Positions 8,791 to 20,214 of a stretch of DNA of 64,000 nt are shown here, in pieces. The notes under the pieces are model-generated. The model was not told where the DNA came from and made no database searches. It was given only the letters and a program-made list of their open reading frames with translations. The translations under genes were made by a program, and so were the position numbers. The first letter of the stretch is position 1. Every line of letters begins with the position of its first letter. The stretch comes from Mycolicibacterium moriokaense (GTDB lineage: Bacteria; Actinomycetota; Actinomycetes; Mycobacteriales; Mycobacteriaceae): the NCBI RefSeq assembly GCF_003347205.1, contig NZ_QQBJ01000003.1, positions 124,001 to 188,000 of the forward strand, in the 5' to 3' direction.

Positions 8791-10154
8791 TGGTCGGCTT
8801 CGGTTTGGTCGGCGTATCGGCGCGCGAACGTGCACAACGCGTTGTCGACCTTGTCCGAACTCCCCATGTAGCCGGCGATCATCGACGCCCCGCTGGTCCT
8901 GGCGTGCCCCTTGGCGAGAAGCTGACCAACCACGCCCGCATAGTCGACCAGCGCGGCCGCATCGATGGCGTCCAAAGGGATGCGCCCCTTCATGTTTCGG
9001 AACTGGCGCACGTAGTACTGCAACCCGTCCATGCTGGTCCAGCCCAACAGTGGGTCGCTGACCGTCTGCAGCGACTGCTGGTATTCGACGACCCGTTGCC
9101 CCTGGTGCGCGTGCCACGCCGATTCCCCGTGCACGTAGCGCCCCAGCACCGATCGGCGAGCTTGCTTGAGCTGCAAGAAGATAACGTCCTCTTCGGACGA
9201 TCCTTCGAGCAGCGCCACGTATGCCCGCAGGCCGACGCTGCCCACCCCGACGACCTTGTGCGCGACGTCGACCAACGTGTAGCCGCCGAGGACACGCCGC
9301 CAATAGGAGGGCAGGGTTTCCAGGTACTCGTCGAGCGCCTTCGCCAGTAGCTCGGCCTCACGGCCCGGCAGTCGGGTGATCAGCGGCGGCTCCTCGACGA
9401 TCCTTCGCTCGCCGTCCACCTCATGGGTGAACCGCGGCAGCGCGCGGTCGCCGGTGCGGTGCCGCGCCCGTTTCGCCGACCGCGCGACCTGCTTGCGCAG
9501 CGGGCCTGCCGTCTCGGCGGCCAGCCTGTCGACGTCGAGGCGAACGAACGACCTGGTGAACAGCGGTAGGTCGGCGAGGCGCCGCAACTCGTAGCGATAA
9601 GAGGCGACGCAGGACCGGACCGCCTTGCCGCAGTGCTTTTCCGACGTTCCGTTGTAGCGGCCGGCGACCCAGATGCTGGCGGCCAGCCGTCGCAGGTCCC
9701 ATTCCCAGCCGCCGGGATGCGCCTCGTCGAAGTCGTTGAGGTCGATGACCAGATCGCGCTCCGGCGATGCGTAGAACCCGAAGTTCCCGAAGTGCGAGTC
9801 ACCACAGACGACGGGGGTGATTCCGGTTGCGGGCAGATGCGCGACGTCTTCGGCCATCACGATCGCGGTGCCGCGCAGAAAGCCGTACGGCGATTCGACC
9901 ATCCGCCCGACGCGTATCGGGACCAGCCGGTCGACCCTGCCTTGGTGGCTGACGTTGATCAAGTCCACCGGGTCCGGCCGGTCGGCGGGCGCCGTCCAGT
10001 CGGCCAACGATGTGCGCGGCACCCGCTTGCGCAGGCTTTTGCCCAGGGCGTAGCGCTCGGCCCGCGTCACCGGTCGATGACGTAGCGACCGATATGCTCT
10101 GCCGTCGGCCTCGGCGAGCACGGTGTGCCCGCCGGTCGTCGCGGCGGAGTCCAT
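8733..10154 (-). CDS. DUF2252 family protein
   Basis: A 473-residue DUF2252 protein. Typical features are the basic N terminus (RAYRSLRHRPVTRAERYALGK), GDSHFGNFGF, a DLNDFDEAHPGGWEWDLRRL stretch with kinase-fold-like acidic residues, and QSLQTVSDPLLGW. The family is widespread in actinobacteria; its fold resembles aminoglycoside phosphotransferase-like kinases, but its substrate is unknown. GDSHFGNF and DLNDFD could correspond to the catalytic and metal loops of that fold (inference). The stop overlaps the convergent Rv1733c-like stop by a few bases, within the 69-nt repeat. Confidence 0.9.
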   Translation of the reverse strand: MDSAATTGGHTVLAEADGRAYRSLRHRPVTRAERYALGKSLRKRVPRTSLADWTAPADRPDPVDLINVSHQGRVDRLVPIRVGRMVESPYGFLRGTAIVMAEDVAHLPATGITPVVCGDSHFGNFGFYASPERDLVIDLNDFDEAHPGGWEWDLRRLAASIWVAGRYNGTSEKHCGKAVRSCVASYRYELRRLADLPLFTRSFVRLDVDRLAAETAGPLRKQVARSAKRARHRTGDRALPRFTHEVDGERRIVEEPPLITRLPGREAELLAKALDEYLETLPSYWRRVLGGYTLVDVAHKVVGVGSVGLRAYVALLEGSSEEDVIFLQLKQARRSVLGRYVHGESAWHAHQGQRVVEYQQSLQTVSDPLLGWTSMDGLQYYVRQFRNMKGRIPLDAIDAAALVDYAGVVGQLLAKGHARTSGASMIAGYMGSSDKVDNALCTFARRYADQTEADHAALVAAVDRGLLPVERGV

Positions 10155-10444
10155 GTCTGCTGAATACCCCGTCGAAGGCGATTAGTCCAGGGTTCACAGC
10201 AATCTAGACGACGTCAACGGTTCGCTTCAGATCGCGTTGCGGGTGTCTCGTTCGCCGGGCGGGGACTTCCCACCGTGTGCGCAATGCACACGGCCCATGT
10301 TCGCCCATACGAAATGACGTTTGCGTGGCCGCATTTCGAGGCGATCGTGCGTGCCTTCCTCGCGCGGCGCAATCCCCGAACATGCCCACGCCCGGGTTGC
10401 AACAGCGATACGCTCGACAGTCCAACGTCGTCGAAGGAAGTGCG
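10155..10444. other. Intergenic region upstream of the PfkB fragment
   Basis: About 290 nt between the divergent DUF2252 and PfkB-like starts. AAGGAAG at 10434-10440 is the ribosome site of the PfkB fragment. I see no other convincing element; the frames running through it have no recognisable protein character. Confidence 0.5.
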
Positions 10445-10858
10445 ATGCCCGAGTCCGCACTCGTCGTGGGGGAAGCGCTCATCGATATCGTGGCGCAGAA
10501 GGGCCAGCCGCTGGGGGAACACGTCGGCGGGAGCCCGATGAACGTCGCAGTCGGGTTGGCTCTGCTCGGGCGCCGAGTCGAGTTGCTGACGTGGATCGGC
10601 GACGACCCTCGCGGGAAACGGATCGCCAACTACCTGCACGACGCAGGCGTGGAGCTTGCCGCCGAGAGCATCGGCGCACCCCGTACCGCCACCGCGTTGG
10701 CCGAGCTCGACGAAAAGGGCTCGGCGACCTACCAATTCGACCTCGATTGGCAGATCTCCCCAGCCGCCAGACCATTGTCCCCGTTGATCCTCCACACCGG
10801 GTCGATCGCTACCGCGCTCGAGCCGGGATGCCGCGCCGTGGCCGCGCAACCGATGTAG
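10445..10858 (+). pseudogene. Truncated PfkB-family carbohydrate kinase
   Basis: N-terminal 137 residues of a PfkB/fructokinase-type sugar kinase. Present are the opening strand ALVVGEALIDIV, the substrate loop GGSPMNVAVGLALLGR, WIGDDPRGKRI and HTGSIATALEPG. Family members are about 300 residues long; the nucleotide-binding and catalytic GAGD region is missing, because the frame ends abruptly after EPGCRAVAAQPM. A good AAGGAAG ribosome site precedes ATG 10445, so it is still translatable, but a catalytic kinase is not expected. The stop lies 39 nt before glgC. A deletion joining the middle of the gene to the glgC leader would explain the structure. Confidence 0.8.
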
Positions 10859-10897
10859 CCGCTCGCTTTTGACACCGAACACACGAGGTTCCTCTGC

Positions 10898-12151
10898 ATG
10901 GATATCACCCCCAGCCGCAAGAAAGTGATTGCCGTCGTGCTCGCAGGCGGTGAGGGCAAGCGGCTGATGCCGCTGACCGCCGACAGGGCGAAGCCCGCCG
11001 TACCCTTCGGGGGCATCTACCGCCTCATCGACTTCGCCCTCAGCAACGTCGTCAACTCGGGCTACCTCAAAGTGGTTGTGCTGACGCAGTACAAGAGCCA
11101 CAGTCTCGACCGCCACGTCACCACGACGTGGCGGATGTCGACGCTGCTGGGCAACTACGTGACGCCGGTGCCGGCCCAGCAGCGGGTCGGCAAGCGGTGG
11201 TACCTCGGCAGCGCAGACGCAATTTTTCAGTCGCTCAACCTGCTCAACGACGAAGATCCGGACATCGTCGTCGTCGTCGGCGCCGACCACGTCTACCGGA
11301 TGGACTTCGCCCAGATGGTGCAGCAGCACGTGGAGAGCGGGGCCGGCTGCACGGTGGCCGCGATCCGGCAGCGGATCGAGCTGGCCGACCAGTTCGGCGT
11401 GATCGACATCGACCCGAAATCACCACAACACATCCGGGCCTTCCTGGAGAAGCCCACAGATCCCCAGGGACTGCCGGACGCACCCCACGAGGTACTCGCC
11501 TCGATGGGCAACTACGTCTTCAGTGCCGACGCGCTGCGCGACGCCGTCACCCGCGACGCCGCTGCCGAGAACTCCGACCACGACATGGGCGGCGACATCG
11601 TGCCGTGGTTCGTCGACCGCTCGGAGTCAGCGGTCTACGACTACAAGGACAATGACGTGCCGGGGTCCAATGAGCGAGACCGCGGCTATTGGCGCGACGT
11701 AGGAACGATGCGGTCCTACTACGACGCCCACATGGACCTGGTCGCACACCTGCCCGAGTTCAACCTCTACAACTCCGCCTGGCCCATCTTCACCAGCTAC
11801 GGCGCCCTACCGCCGGCCAAGCTGGTCGAGGGTGAGGCCGGCACGGCGATCTCGGCGCACAATTCGATCCTCTCCCCCGGTGTGGTGATCACCGGCGGCA
11901 CGGTGATCGAGTCGGTTCTCTCGCCGTCGTGCCGGGTGGGTTCCGGGGCGGAAGTCTCGGGTTCTGTGCTGCTCAACGGCGTCGATGTCGGTGCGGGGGC
12001 CGTCATCCGCAATGCGATCATCGACAAGAACGTCGATGTGCCGCCAGGCGCCGAGATCGGGGTCGACCTGAAGGCCGACGAGGCGCGTGGCTTCGTGGTG
12101 CGGGACGGCCTCACGGTGCTCTCGAAGGGCCAGAAGGTGCCGACCCCCTGA
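10898..12151 (+). CDS. glgC: Glucose-1-phosphate adenylyltransferase
   Basis: ADP-glucose pyrophosphorylase, making ADP-glucose from ATP and glucose 1-phosphate for glycogen and related alpha-glucan synthesis. Diagnostic stretches are [20 protein letters not shown] with the nucleotide loop, [38 protein letters not shown] and GADHVYRMD, followed by a C-terminal left-handed beta-helix-like region rich in [17 protein letters not shown] repeats. At 417 residues it is slightly longer than the GlgC I recall from M. tuberculosis, and the N terminus ([14 protein letters not shown]) and several loops differ from that sequence. It could be a second or horizontally acquired copy. It follows a broken PfkB kinase on the same strand. 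Confidence 0.95.
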   Translation: MDITPSRKKVIAVVLAGGEGKRLMPLTADRAKPAVPFGGIYRLIDFALSNVVNSGYLKVVVLTQYKSHSLDRHVTTTWRMSTLLGNYVTPVPAQQRVGKRWYLGSADAIFQSLNLLNDEDPDIVVVVGADHVYRMDFAQMVQQHVESGAGCTVAAIRQRIELADQFGVIDIDPKSPQHIRAFLEKPTDPQGLPDAPHEVLASMGNYVFSADALRDAVTRDAAAENSDHDMGGDIVPWFVDRSESAVYDYKDNDVPGSNERDRGYWRDVGTMRSYYDAHMDLVAHLPEFNLYNSAWPIFTSYGALPPAKLVEGEAGTAISAHNSILSPGVVITGGTVIESVLSPSCRVGSGAEVSGSVLLNGVDVGAGAVIRNAIIDKNVDVPPGAEIGVDLKADEARGFVVRDGLTVLSKGQKVPTP

Positions 12152-12212
12152 GGCGAACATCCGCGATCAGGGCGGGAACCGTCGTGCTGGTGCGGCCGAT
12201 GCCGGCGCCAGA

Positions 12213-13882
<1,670 letters not shown>

Positions 13883-13890
13883 TGGATTAC

Positions 13891-14204
13891 GCGGCCCAAT
13901 CTACCGCATTGCCTACGATCGTCAATCCTCACTTCGGACGATCGACTGCTCTTGTGTCGGCATCGCCCCATCGCGGGCAGCGCTTCTCTTGTGGCCTGCG
14001 GCCGCCGCTGGCTGGGCGGAAGCCAGGTTCATCGCGGATGCCGGCATTAGGTTCTAAGAGAATGTGAGTCAACGACTTTCGAGAACGACTTTCGAGAACC
14101 CGATCGTCACCTGCCTACTTTCAGTCCTTGCTCCGCCACTTCGGCGCTCCGACACTTGCCGAACCAGCTGCGCCATCGGCGATCCACGCATTTCAGCTTC
14201 TGCG
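13891..14204. other. Intergenic stretch with a short tandem repeat
   Basis: Non-coding between the thiC leader and the SDR remnant. It holds a 13-nt unit AACGACTTTCGAG repeated twice exactly (14071-14096). No convincing gene is seen in either strand; the weak frames here lack recognisable protein motifs. Confidence 0.5.
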
Positions 14205-14273
14205 GCGTCGGGTGATTCGAGCGGCTACCGCCGAGGGCGATTCCGAGGATGCTGTCGGTGACGACACCGGGAT
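14205..14273 (-). pseudogene. SDR 3'-end remnant; left copy of a direct repeat
   Basis: This stretch matches 14941-15008, the 3' end of the intact SDR gene, at about 59 of 69 positions with one extra base. On the minus strand it reads PGVVTDSILGIALGGS, against PGVITGSVLEIALGGS in the intact protein. The extra base shifts the frame after GGS, so the natural stop is lost. Either a second SDR copy has almost vanished, or the deaminase gene was inserted with duplication of the SDR end. Confidence 0.8.
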
Positions 14274-14282
14274 TGAGCAAGC

Positions 14283-14867
14283 TCAGTGCCAATAGCCCTG
14301 ATGAGCTTGTGCCGCTTCGTCTTCGAGCAGTGGACCGATGACCGTGATCGGGCGGGAGCCGTGCGTGAGGATGTCGCGACAGGGCAGCGCGAAGGAAGTG
14401 TGCGCGGGGTCATCCCCAGTGAATTCGAACAGCCGACGATCCGACAGGCCGTAGACGACCGTGCCGATCCCGGTCCAGTACGCCGCTCCGGAACACATCA
14501 CGCAGGGTTCGCAACTGGCGTACAACGTTGCCTGATTCATCCCGTCGTAACCCAGCACCCGCCACGCCTCGGCGGTGGTCGTCAGCTCCGCATGCTGCGT
14601 CGGGTCGCCGTCGGCGAGCGCCGATGTGTTGCCTCGCTCGGCGACCACAGTGCCGTCGGCAGCCGCCACCAGTGCCCCATAGGGAGCGCTTCCGCTCTGC
14701 CTGGCTTGCTCGGCCAACGCGAAGGTCCGCCGAAGCAGGGCCAGGTCGGGTGCGCCATTGGTGTCGGGTTCGGCATGGGCCGGGGCGCCGCCGACGAACG
14801 GTGATCCGGCAAGTCCGGCCAGAAGTCCGGCGGCGAGCAACACCGTCCGCCGCTCCAGATTCTGCAT
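14283..14867 (-). CDS. Exported nucleoside/guanine deaminase-like enzyme (CMP/dCMP deaminase fold)
   Basis: A zinc-dependent deaminase of the cytidine/guanine/tRNA-adenosine deaminase superfamily: QHAELTT supplies the zinc His and proton-shuttling Glu, and SCEPCVMCSGA the two Cys ligands. The N terminus is unusual: LERRTVLLAAGLLAGLAG followed by an AHA cleavage-like site resembles a twin-arginine (Tat) signal, so the folded enzyme may be exported. The mature domain is about 160 residues, normal for the family. Substrate is unknown; guanine, cytosine or a damaged base are all possible. The gene lies between two copies of the neighbouring SDR 3' end, suggesting it is an insertion. Confidence 0.85.
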   Translation of the reverse strand: MQNLERRTVLLAAGLLAGLAGSPFVGGAPAHAEPDTNGAPDLALLRRTFALAEQARQSGSAPYGALVAAADGTVVAERGNTSALADGDPTQHAELTTTAEAWRVLGYDGMNQATLYASCEPCVMCSGAAYWTGIGTVVYGLSDRRLFEFTGDDPAHTSFALPCRDILTHGSRPITVIGPLLEDEAAQAHQGYWH

Positions 14868-14940
14868 GGTCGAGCATGCTATCCGCCGGCCAGAGCGCTG
14901 AACCGGTAATGCGCTGGGTTCATGTGCTCGATGCTCGGCC

Positions 14941-15008
14941 GCGTCAAGTGATTCGAGCGCTGCCGCCGAGGGCGATCTCGAGGACGCTGCCGGTGATCAC
15001 ACCGGGAT
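14941..15008 (-). repeat. Direct repeat, right copy (SDR 3' end)
   Basis: Partner of 14205-14273, covering the natural stop and last codons of the SDR gene. The two copies flank the deaminase gene at an offset of about 736 nt. Confidence 0.8.
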
Positions 15009-15744
15009 CGGTGACCAGGTACATCAGCCCGCGGCTGATGTCTTCGGGTTCGATCCACGGCTGCGGAATCGGATTGGCCTTCATCATCCGCCGCACCAAC
15101 TCGTCGGGAACGCCGTCGTCGCCCTCGGGCTGCACCATCGGCGTGTGCGCCGTCGTCGGGCAGATGACGTTGACGGTGATGCCCTCCTTGGCGACCTCCA
15201 GCGCCAAGGACTTCGCCAGCCCGATGACCGCCCATTTGGTCGCGTTGTAGGCCGCCAGGTCCGGGATGCCCATCCGGCCGCCCATCGAGGAGGTGACGAC
15301 GATCCGGCCGAAGCGCTGCCGCCGCATCACCGGCACGGCGGCCCGCAGCGTGTGGAACACGCCCGTCAGGTTCGTGTCCAGCAGCTGGGCCCAGATCTCG
15401 TCGCTCACCTCGTCCAGCGGTCCGGTGCTGACCACCCCGGCATTGGCGACCACGATGTCGAGGCTGCCCAAGGTGGTCACGGTTTCCTCGACAGCCGCGT
15501 TGACCGCTGCGGCGTCGCGCACATCGACGGCGATCGGCACGCACATCGAGCCGAGTTCCTCGACGTGTTTGGCGGTGACCCGAAGATCCTCTTCGGTGCC
15601 CAGCGGATACGTCAGATTCATCGGCCGCGGCGCGTCCGCGATAACGATGTTGGCGCCCTCGGCGGCCAGCGCCAAGGCGTGCGCGCGCCCCTGCCCGCGC
15701 GCCCCGCCGGTGATGAACGCGACCCGGCCGTCCAGCAGACCCAT
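14944..15744 (-). CDS. Mycofactocin-type SDR oxidoreductase
   Basis: Short-chain dehydrogenase of 266 residues. It has the dinucleotide motif TGGARGQGRAHA, NAG (VANAGVV), the catalytic Ser in TSSMGG and YNATK (Tyr-x3-Lys). An insertion after the second strand (ADAPRPMNLTYPLGTEEDL) is the hallmark of the mycofactocin-coupled subfamily, which keeps its nicotinamide cofactor bound and passes electrons to mycofactocin. It starts 4 nt after the crotonase gene stop, so the two form an operon. It probably oxidises a hydroxyl intermediate; the substrate is not known. Confidence 0.9.
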   Translation of the reverse strand: MGLLDGRVAFITGGARGQGRAHALALAAEGANIVIADAPRPMNLTYPLGTEEDLRVTAKHVEELGSMCVPIAVDVRDAAAVNAAVEETVTTLGSLDIVVANAGVVSTGPLDEVSDEIWAQLLDTNLTGVFHTLRAAVPVMRRQRFGRIVVTSSMGGRMGIPDLAAYNATKWAVIGLAKSLALEVAKEGITVNVICPTTAHTPMVQPEGDDGVPDELVRRMMKANPIPQPWIEPEDISRGLMYLVTDPGVITGSVLEIALGGSARIT

Positions 15745-15748
15745 GGGG

Positions 15749-16567
15749 TCAGCTCGCCGTCTGGGTGCCGGGGTCGGCGAAGACCGGCTTCTCCCCCGAC
15801 ATCCCCGCCATCACCGCGGCGACCTGATTCGGCGAACCGATCAGCCCGGCCTGCAGTTGGGATTCCAGCACCAGGGCGGCCGCGGTGTCGTCGCTGACCC
15901 AGGTCTGGTCGTAGAGGCGCTTGGCGGCCCGCACGGCATCCGGCGATTTCTGCGCGATCTCGTCGGCGAGGGCCAGCGCCGCCGCGAGCGGATCGTCGGC
16001 AGTGCGGGTAACCAGGCCGAGCGCGGAGGCGTCGCCGCCGGAGACGATGCGGCCGGTGAACGTCAACTCCTTGGCGACATCGATGGGCACCAGCCGCGGC
16101 AGCGTCTGCGTGATCCCCATGTCGGGCACCAGGCCCCATTTGATCTCCATCACCGACAGCTTCGCGGTCGGCGCGGCGATCCGGATGTCGGCGCCCAGCG
16201 CTATCTGCAGACCGCCGCCGAAGCAATTGCCGTGGATCGCGGCGATCACCGGCGCGGGCACCAGCGACCAGTCGTAGGTGACACGCTGGGCGAAGTTGGC
16301 CAGCCGGCCGTCCTCGCGGGTCAGCAGCACGCCCGTGCCGCCGCGGCCGCCCATGAAGCTGGCGACGTCCAGCCCGGAGCAGAAGCTCTTGCCCTCGCCG
16401 TGCAGCACGACCGCACGCACCGACGCGTCGCCCGCCAACTGCTCGGCGGCAGTCGTCAATCCGTCGAACATGGCCTGGTCAAGCGCATTGTGTTTGTCGG
16501 CGCGCACCATCGTCACGGTCGCCACGCCTGTTGCGCCCACCTGCACCCGTACTCTGTCTTCGCTCAC
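15749..16567 (-). CDS. Crotonase / enoyl-CoA hydratase family protein
   Basis: Crotonase-fold enzyme of 272 residues, acting on acyl-CoA thioesters. Oxyanion-hole motifs are seen in HGEGKSFCSGLD and IHGNCFGGGLQIALGADIR. The GTG start at 16567 gives VSEDRVRVQVGATGVATVTM, the expected first strand; the much longer open frame upstream is antisense to the MmpL gene and is discarded. No strong ribosome site is visible. It is the first gene of a two-gene operon with the SDR and is divergent from mmpL with about 94 nt between the starts. Confidence 0.88.
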   Translation of the reverse strand: MSEDRVRVQVGATGVATVTMVRADKHNALDQAMFDGLTTAAEQLAGDASVRAVVLHGEGKSFCSGLDVASFMGGRGGTGVLLTREDGRLANFAQRVTYDWSLVPAPVIAAIHGNCFGGGLQIALGADIRIAAPTAKLSVMEIKWGLVPDMGITQTLPRLVPIDVAKELTFTGRIVSGGDASALGLVTRTADDPLAAALALADEIAQKSPDAVRAAKRLYDQTWVSDDTAAALVLESQLQAGLIGSPNQVAAVMAGMSGEKPVFADPGTQTAS

Positions 16568-16661
16568 GCGCGGCAATCTACCCGCGCCCTCACCAGGTAG
16601 GCACGCACCGGCCGGGGGTCGGTTCTGATAAGACTGTCTATGGAATGCGAAGGATGGCCTG

Positions 16662-19565
16662 GTGAGCGCCCCGACCACCGATCCCACGATCCGCGCCGAG
16701 CAGCCGCGGAGAAGCGGCGTGGCCAAATGGATTCGGCGGTTGGCACTGCCCATCATCGTCGGCTGGATCGCGCTCATCGCGGTGCTCAACGTGTCCGTGC
16801 CGCAACTCGAAGAAGTCGGCAAGATGCAGGCCGTCTCGATGTCGCCGAAAGAAGCGCCAGCGGTGATCGCGATGATGCGCATCGGCAAGGACTTCGAGGA
16901 ATTCGATTCCGACAGCTCGGCCATGATCGTGCTGGAGGGCGACAAACCCCTGGGCGAGGACGCCCACCGGTTCTACGACGACATGATCGCCAAGCTGCGC
17001 GCCGACACCCAACACGTCGAGCACATTCAGGACTTCTGGGGCGACCCGCTGACCCGGGTCGGCGCGCAGAGCGAAGACGGCAAGGCCGCGTACGTACAGG
17101 TGTACCTCGCAGGCAACATGGGCGAAGCGCTCGGCAACGACTCGGTCATCGCGGCACAGAAGATCGTCGACAGCCTGACGCCCCCGCCGGGGGTCAAGGT
17201 CTATGTCACCGGCGGGCCCGCACTACAGGCCGACCAGGAGAACGCAGGCAACGCCAGCGTGCGGATCATCGAACTCGTCACGGTCGGCGTCATCATCTTC
17301 ATGCTGCTGTTCTTCTACCGCTCGGTCCTCACCGTCGGGCTGGTGTTGACCATCTTGGTGTTGAGCCTGTCGGCGACCCGTGGTGTGGTGGCCTTCCTCG
17401 GCTACCACCACTTCATCGGGCTGTCGACGTTCGCGACTCAGCTGTTGGTGACGCTGGCGATCGCCGCGACCACCGACTACGCGATCTTCCTGATCGGGCG
17501 CTATCAGGAGGCCCGCGCGCTCGGCCAGGACCGAGAATCCGCCTACTACACCATGTTCCACGGCACCGCCCACGTCGTTCTCGGTTCGGGAATGACGATC
17601 GCGGGCGCCACGTTCTGCCTGTCGTTCACCCGACTGCCGTGGTTCCAGACGCTGGGCATCCCGCTGGCGGTCGGCATGACGGTCGCGGTGCTCGTGGCGC
17701 TGACGCTCGGGCCCGCGATCATCACCGTCGCAAGCCGCTTCGGGCTGCTGGAACCCAAGCGCGCGATGCGGATTCGCTTCTGGCGGCGCCTCGGCGCGGC
17801 GATCGTCCGGTGGCCGGGCTGGATCCTGACCATGACGATCTTCCTCGCCTTGATCGGCCTGCTCACCCTGCCGGGCTACCGGCCCAGCTACAACGACCGC
17901 AACTACCTACCCGACGACCTGCCGGCGCAACAGGGATTCGCGGCGGCCGAACGACATTTCCCCATCTCCCGGATGAACCCCGAGATGTTGCTCGTCGAGA
18001 CAGATCACGACCTTCGCAATTCGGCGGACTTCCTGGTGATCGAGCGGATCGCCAAGGCCGTGACGAAGGTGCCCGGCATCGGGAGGGTGCAGGCCATCAC
18101 CCGCCCCGAGGGTAAGCCGTTGAAATACAGCACGATTCCGGCCCAGATGAGCATGGGCGGCACGCTGCAGGATCTGAACCGCGATTACACCGAGAAAACC
18201 ATGGACGACATGCTGGTCCAGGCCGACGAGATGCAGACCACCATCGATGCGATGACGAAGATGAACTCGCTGATGGGAGAGATGACGGCTGTTACGCATT
18301 CCATGGTGACCCGGATCAAGGACACCACGATCGACACCATGGAACTGCGGGACAACATCGCCGATTTCGACGACTTCTTCCGCCCGATTCGCAGCTACTT
18401 CTACTGGGAGCCGCACTGTTATGACATCCCGGTATGCCACACGATTCGGGCGATCTTCGACACGCTCGACGGCACCGACAAGCTGACCGACGACATCCAG
18501 GCGCTGCTTCCGGACATGGAGCGACTCGACGAGTTGATGCCGCAGTTGCAGGCGATGATGCCGGAGCAGATCGAGACGATGAAGAGCATGCAAAAAATGA
18601 TGCGGACGATGCATTCGACGCAGTCGAGCATGCAGGAGCAGCAGTTCGCGATGAGCGAGAACCAGTCCGCGATGGGCGATGCGTTCAACGACTCCCACAA
18701 CGACGACACCTTCTACCTGCCGCCGGAGATCTTCGACAACGACGACTTCAAGCGCGGCATGAAGAACTTCATCTCCCCCAACGGCCACGCGGTCCGGTTC
18801 ATCATCTCCCATGAGCGGGACCCGCTGAGCGCCGAAGGCATCGAGCGCATCGACGCCATCCGAAACGCCGCGTTCGAGGCCATCAAGGGAACGCCGTTGG
18901 AAGGCTCGCGCGTCTATCTCGGCGGCACCGCGTCCACCTTCAAGGACATGCGCGACGGCAACGAATACGACCTGCTGATCGCCGGCGTCGCCGCGTTGTC
19001 ACTGATCTTCATCATCATGCTGCTGATCACGCGCAGCATCGTCGCGGCAGCCGTCATCGTCGGCACTGTTGTGCTGTCGCTAGGCGCGTCCTTCGGGCTG
19101 TCAGTTCTGTTCTGGCAGCACCTGATCGGCTTGGACTTGCAGTTCATGGTGATGGCGATGGCGGTCATCATCCTGTTGGCGGTCGGCGCAGACTACAACC
19201 TGCTGCTGGTGGCACGGATGAAAGAGGAGATACCGGCGGGCATCAACACCGGGATCATCCGCGCCATGGGCGGCAGCGGATCCGTCGTGACCGCGGCGGG
19301 CCTGGTGTTCGCGTTCACCATGATGTCGATGTCGGTCAGCGCCATGGTCGTCGTCGCACAGATGGGCACGACGATCGGGATGGGGTTGTTGTTCGACACC
19401 CTTGTCATCCGGGCCTTCATGACGCCGTCGATCGCGGCGCTGCTCGGCCGATGGTTCTGGTGGCCGCAGGTGGTACGACGGCGACCCGTACCGGCACGAT
19501 GGCGGGATGCGCTGCACCGCGTCAACGCCTCGACAGCGCAGGAATCGAATCAGGTGAGTCGCTGA
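16662..19565 (+). CDS. MmpL-family RND lipid/siderophore transporter
   Basis: Mycobacterial membrane protein large, a proton-driven RND exporter. At 967 residues it has two halves, each with one helix, an outer porter domain and a helix cluster. The proton-relay Asp-Tyr pairs occur in [12 protein letters not shown] and [12 protein letters not shown]. The second outer domain carries a long Met/Gln-rich coiled coil (about residues 510-690, with repeated MQ/MM stretches), as in MmpL4/MmpL5-type proteins that form periplasm-spanning tubes. No mmpS partner is adjacent in the window. The GTG start at 16662 gives [16 protein letters not shown] before the first helix. Cargo is unknown. Confidence 0.93.
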   Translation: MSAPTTDPTIRAEQPRRSGVAKWIRRLALPIIVGWIALIAVLNVSVPQLEEVGKMQAVSMSPKEAPAVIAMMRIGKDFEEFDSDSSAMIVLEGDKPLGEDAHRFYDDMIAKLRADTQHVEHIQDFWGDPLTRVGAQSEDGKAAYVQVYLAGNMGEALGNDSVIAAQKIVDSLTPPPGVKVYVTGGPALQADQENAGNASVRIIELVTVGVIIFMLLFFYRSVLTVGLVLTILVLSLSATRGVVAFLGYHHFIGLSTFATQLLVTLAIAATTDYAIFLIGRYQEARALGQDRESAYYTMFHGTAHVVLGSGMTIAGATFCLSFTRLPWFQTLGIPLAVGMTVAVLVALTLGPAIITVASRFGLLEPKRAMRIRFWRRLGAAIVRWPGWILTMTIFLALIGLLTLPGYRPSYNDRNYLPDDLPAQQGFAAAERHFPISRMNPEMLLVETDHDLRNSADFLVIERIAKAVTKVPGIGRVQAITRPEGKPLKYSTIPAQMSMGGTLQDLNRDYTEKTMDDMLVQADEMQTTIDAMTKMNSLMGEMTAVTHSMVTRIKDTTIDTMELRDNIADFDDFFRPIRSYFYWEPHCYDIPVCHTIRAIFDTLDGTDKLTDDIQALLPDMERLDELMPQLQAMMPEQIETMKSMQKMMRTMHSTQSSMQEQQFAMSENQSAMGDAFNDSHNDDTFYLPPEIFDNDDFKRGMKNFISPNGHAVRFIISHERDPLSAEGIERIDAIRNAAFEAIKGTPLEGSRVYLGGTASTFKDMRDGNEYDLLIAGVAALSLIFIIMLLITRSIVAAAVIVGTVVLSLGASFGLSVLFWQHLIGLDLQFMVMAMAVIILLAVGADYNLLLVARMKEEIPAGINTGIIRAMGGSGSVVTAAGLVFAFTMMSMSVSAMVVVAQMGTTIGMGLLFDTLVIRAFMTPSIAALLGRWFWWPQVVRRRPVPARWRDALHRVNASTAQESNQVSR

Positions 19566-19572
19566 CGGGCCG

Positions 19573-20127
19573 TCACGCGGGGTCGGGTGCATCCCACGCC
19601 ACGGTGGCGGACTGCCAGTGGGTGATCCTTTCCTCCTGGTCGTTGCGGTAGAGGTGCCGCGGCGGCTGGGCGAACGTGGAGTAGGGCCGACAGCGCAGGA
19701 CGACGCGGTCTTCCTCGGCGGCCATCGCCTCGACGACCGGGCGGGCGTCGTCGTTGAGCGCTTCGCCGGACATCCGGCCCGCGACGGCCATCATCACGTC
19801 GACGACGAGGTCACGGTCGCGTTCCACCGTCGCGTCCGCATACACCTGCAGGTACGCGAAGGGCCACCGTTCATCGAGCACGCAAAGACTGACCTTGCCG
19901 TCGCGCTCGACCACCTTGGCCTTGCCCCGTCCGGCCATCGTCGACACCAGTAGGTCGTCGTCGTCCGTCGGGATGTAGTAGACGACCGACATCGCGGGGC
20001 CGTCGTGGCGTCGGCGGTGCCCGAAAACGCATGTGCGGTGGGTCCGTACGAATTCCCGTCGTTCCGACGGTGTCAGGTCGCGATCGGTCGGGATGGTGAA
20101 CGGTTCCGCCGCGAGTGGAAGCAGCAT
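19573..20127 (-). CDS. Pyridoxamine 5'-phosphate oxidase-like (split-barrel) protein
   Basis: A 184-residue split-barrel flavin- or F420-binding protein. Typical segments are FVRTHRTCVFGHRRRHDGPAM, TMAGRGKAKVVERDGKVSLC and WPFAYLQVYADATVERD. Members reduce or bind diverse compounds using FMN or F420. The start at 20127 has AAGGAGA 9 nt upstream and is preferred over the longer frame. It is divergent from a TetR gene with a palindrome between the two starts, so it is the likely target of that regulator. Confidence 0.85.
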   Translation of the reverse strand: MLLPLAAEPFTIPTDRDLTPSERREFVRTHRTCVFGHRRRHDGPAMSVVYYIPTDDDDLLVSTMAGRGKAKVVERDGKVSLCVLDERWPFAYLQVYADATVERDRDLVVDVMMAVAGRMSGEALNDDARPVVEAMAAEEDRVVLRCRPYSTFAQPPRHLYRNDQEERITHWQSATVAWDAPDPA

Positions 20128-20156
20128 GATCGCGGTCTCCTTCTCAGGTTGCATTA

Positions 20157-20175
20157 ATGGATACAGTGTTGCCAT
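20157..20175. promoter_or_regulatory. Putative TetR operator
   Basis: Imperfect 19-nt palindrome ATGGATACAGTGTTGCCAT in the shared promoter of the split-barrel gene and the TetR gene; 6 of 8 arm positions are symmetric. Confidence 0.45.
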
Positions 20176-20214
20176 AATTGAGGCATGCTGTCAAGGGCAG
20201 TCATACTGGGCCGC

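Noticed and set aside
10214-11329. Minus-strand frame of 371 codons over the PfkB fragment and glgC
   Set aside because: It is the antisense shadow of glgC and the kinase fragment, which have clear family motifs.
16662-19565. A missing mmpS partner as evidence of gene loss
   Set aside because: Many MmpL transporters have no adjacent MmpS, so absence alone is not informative.
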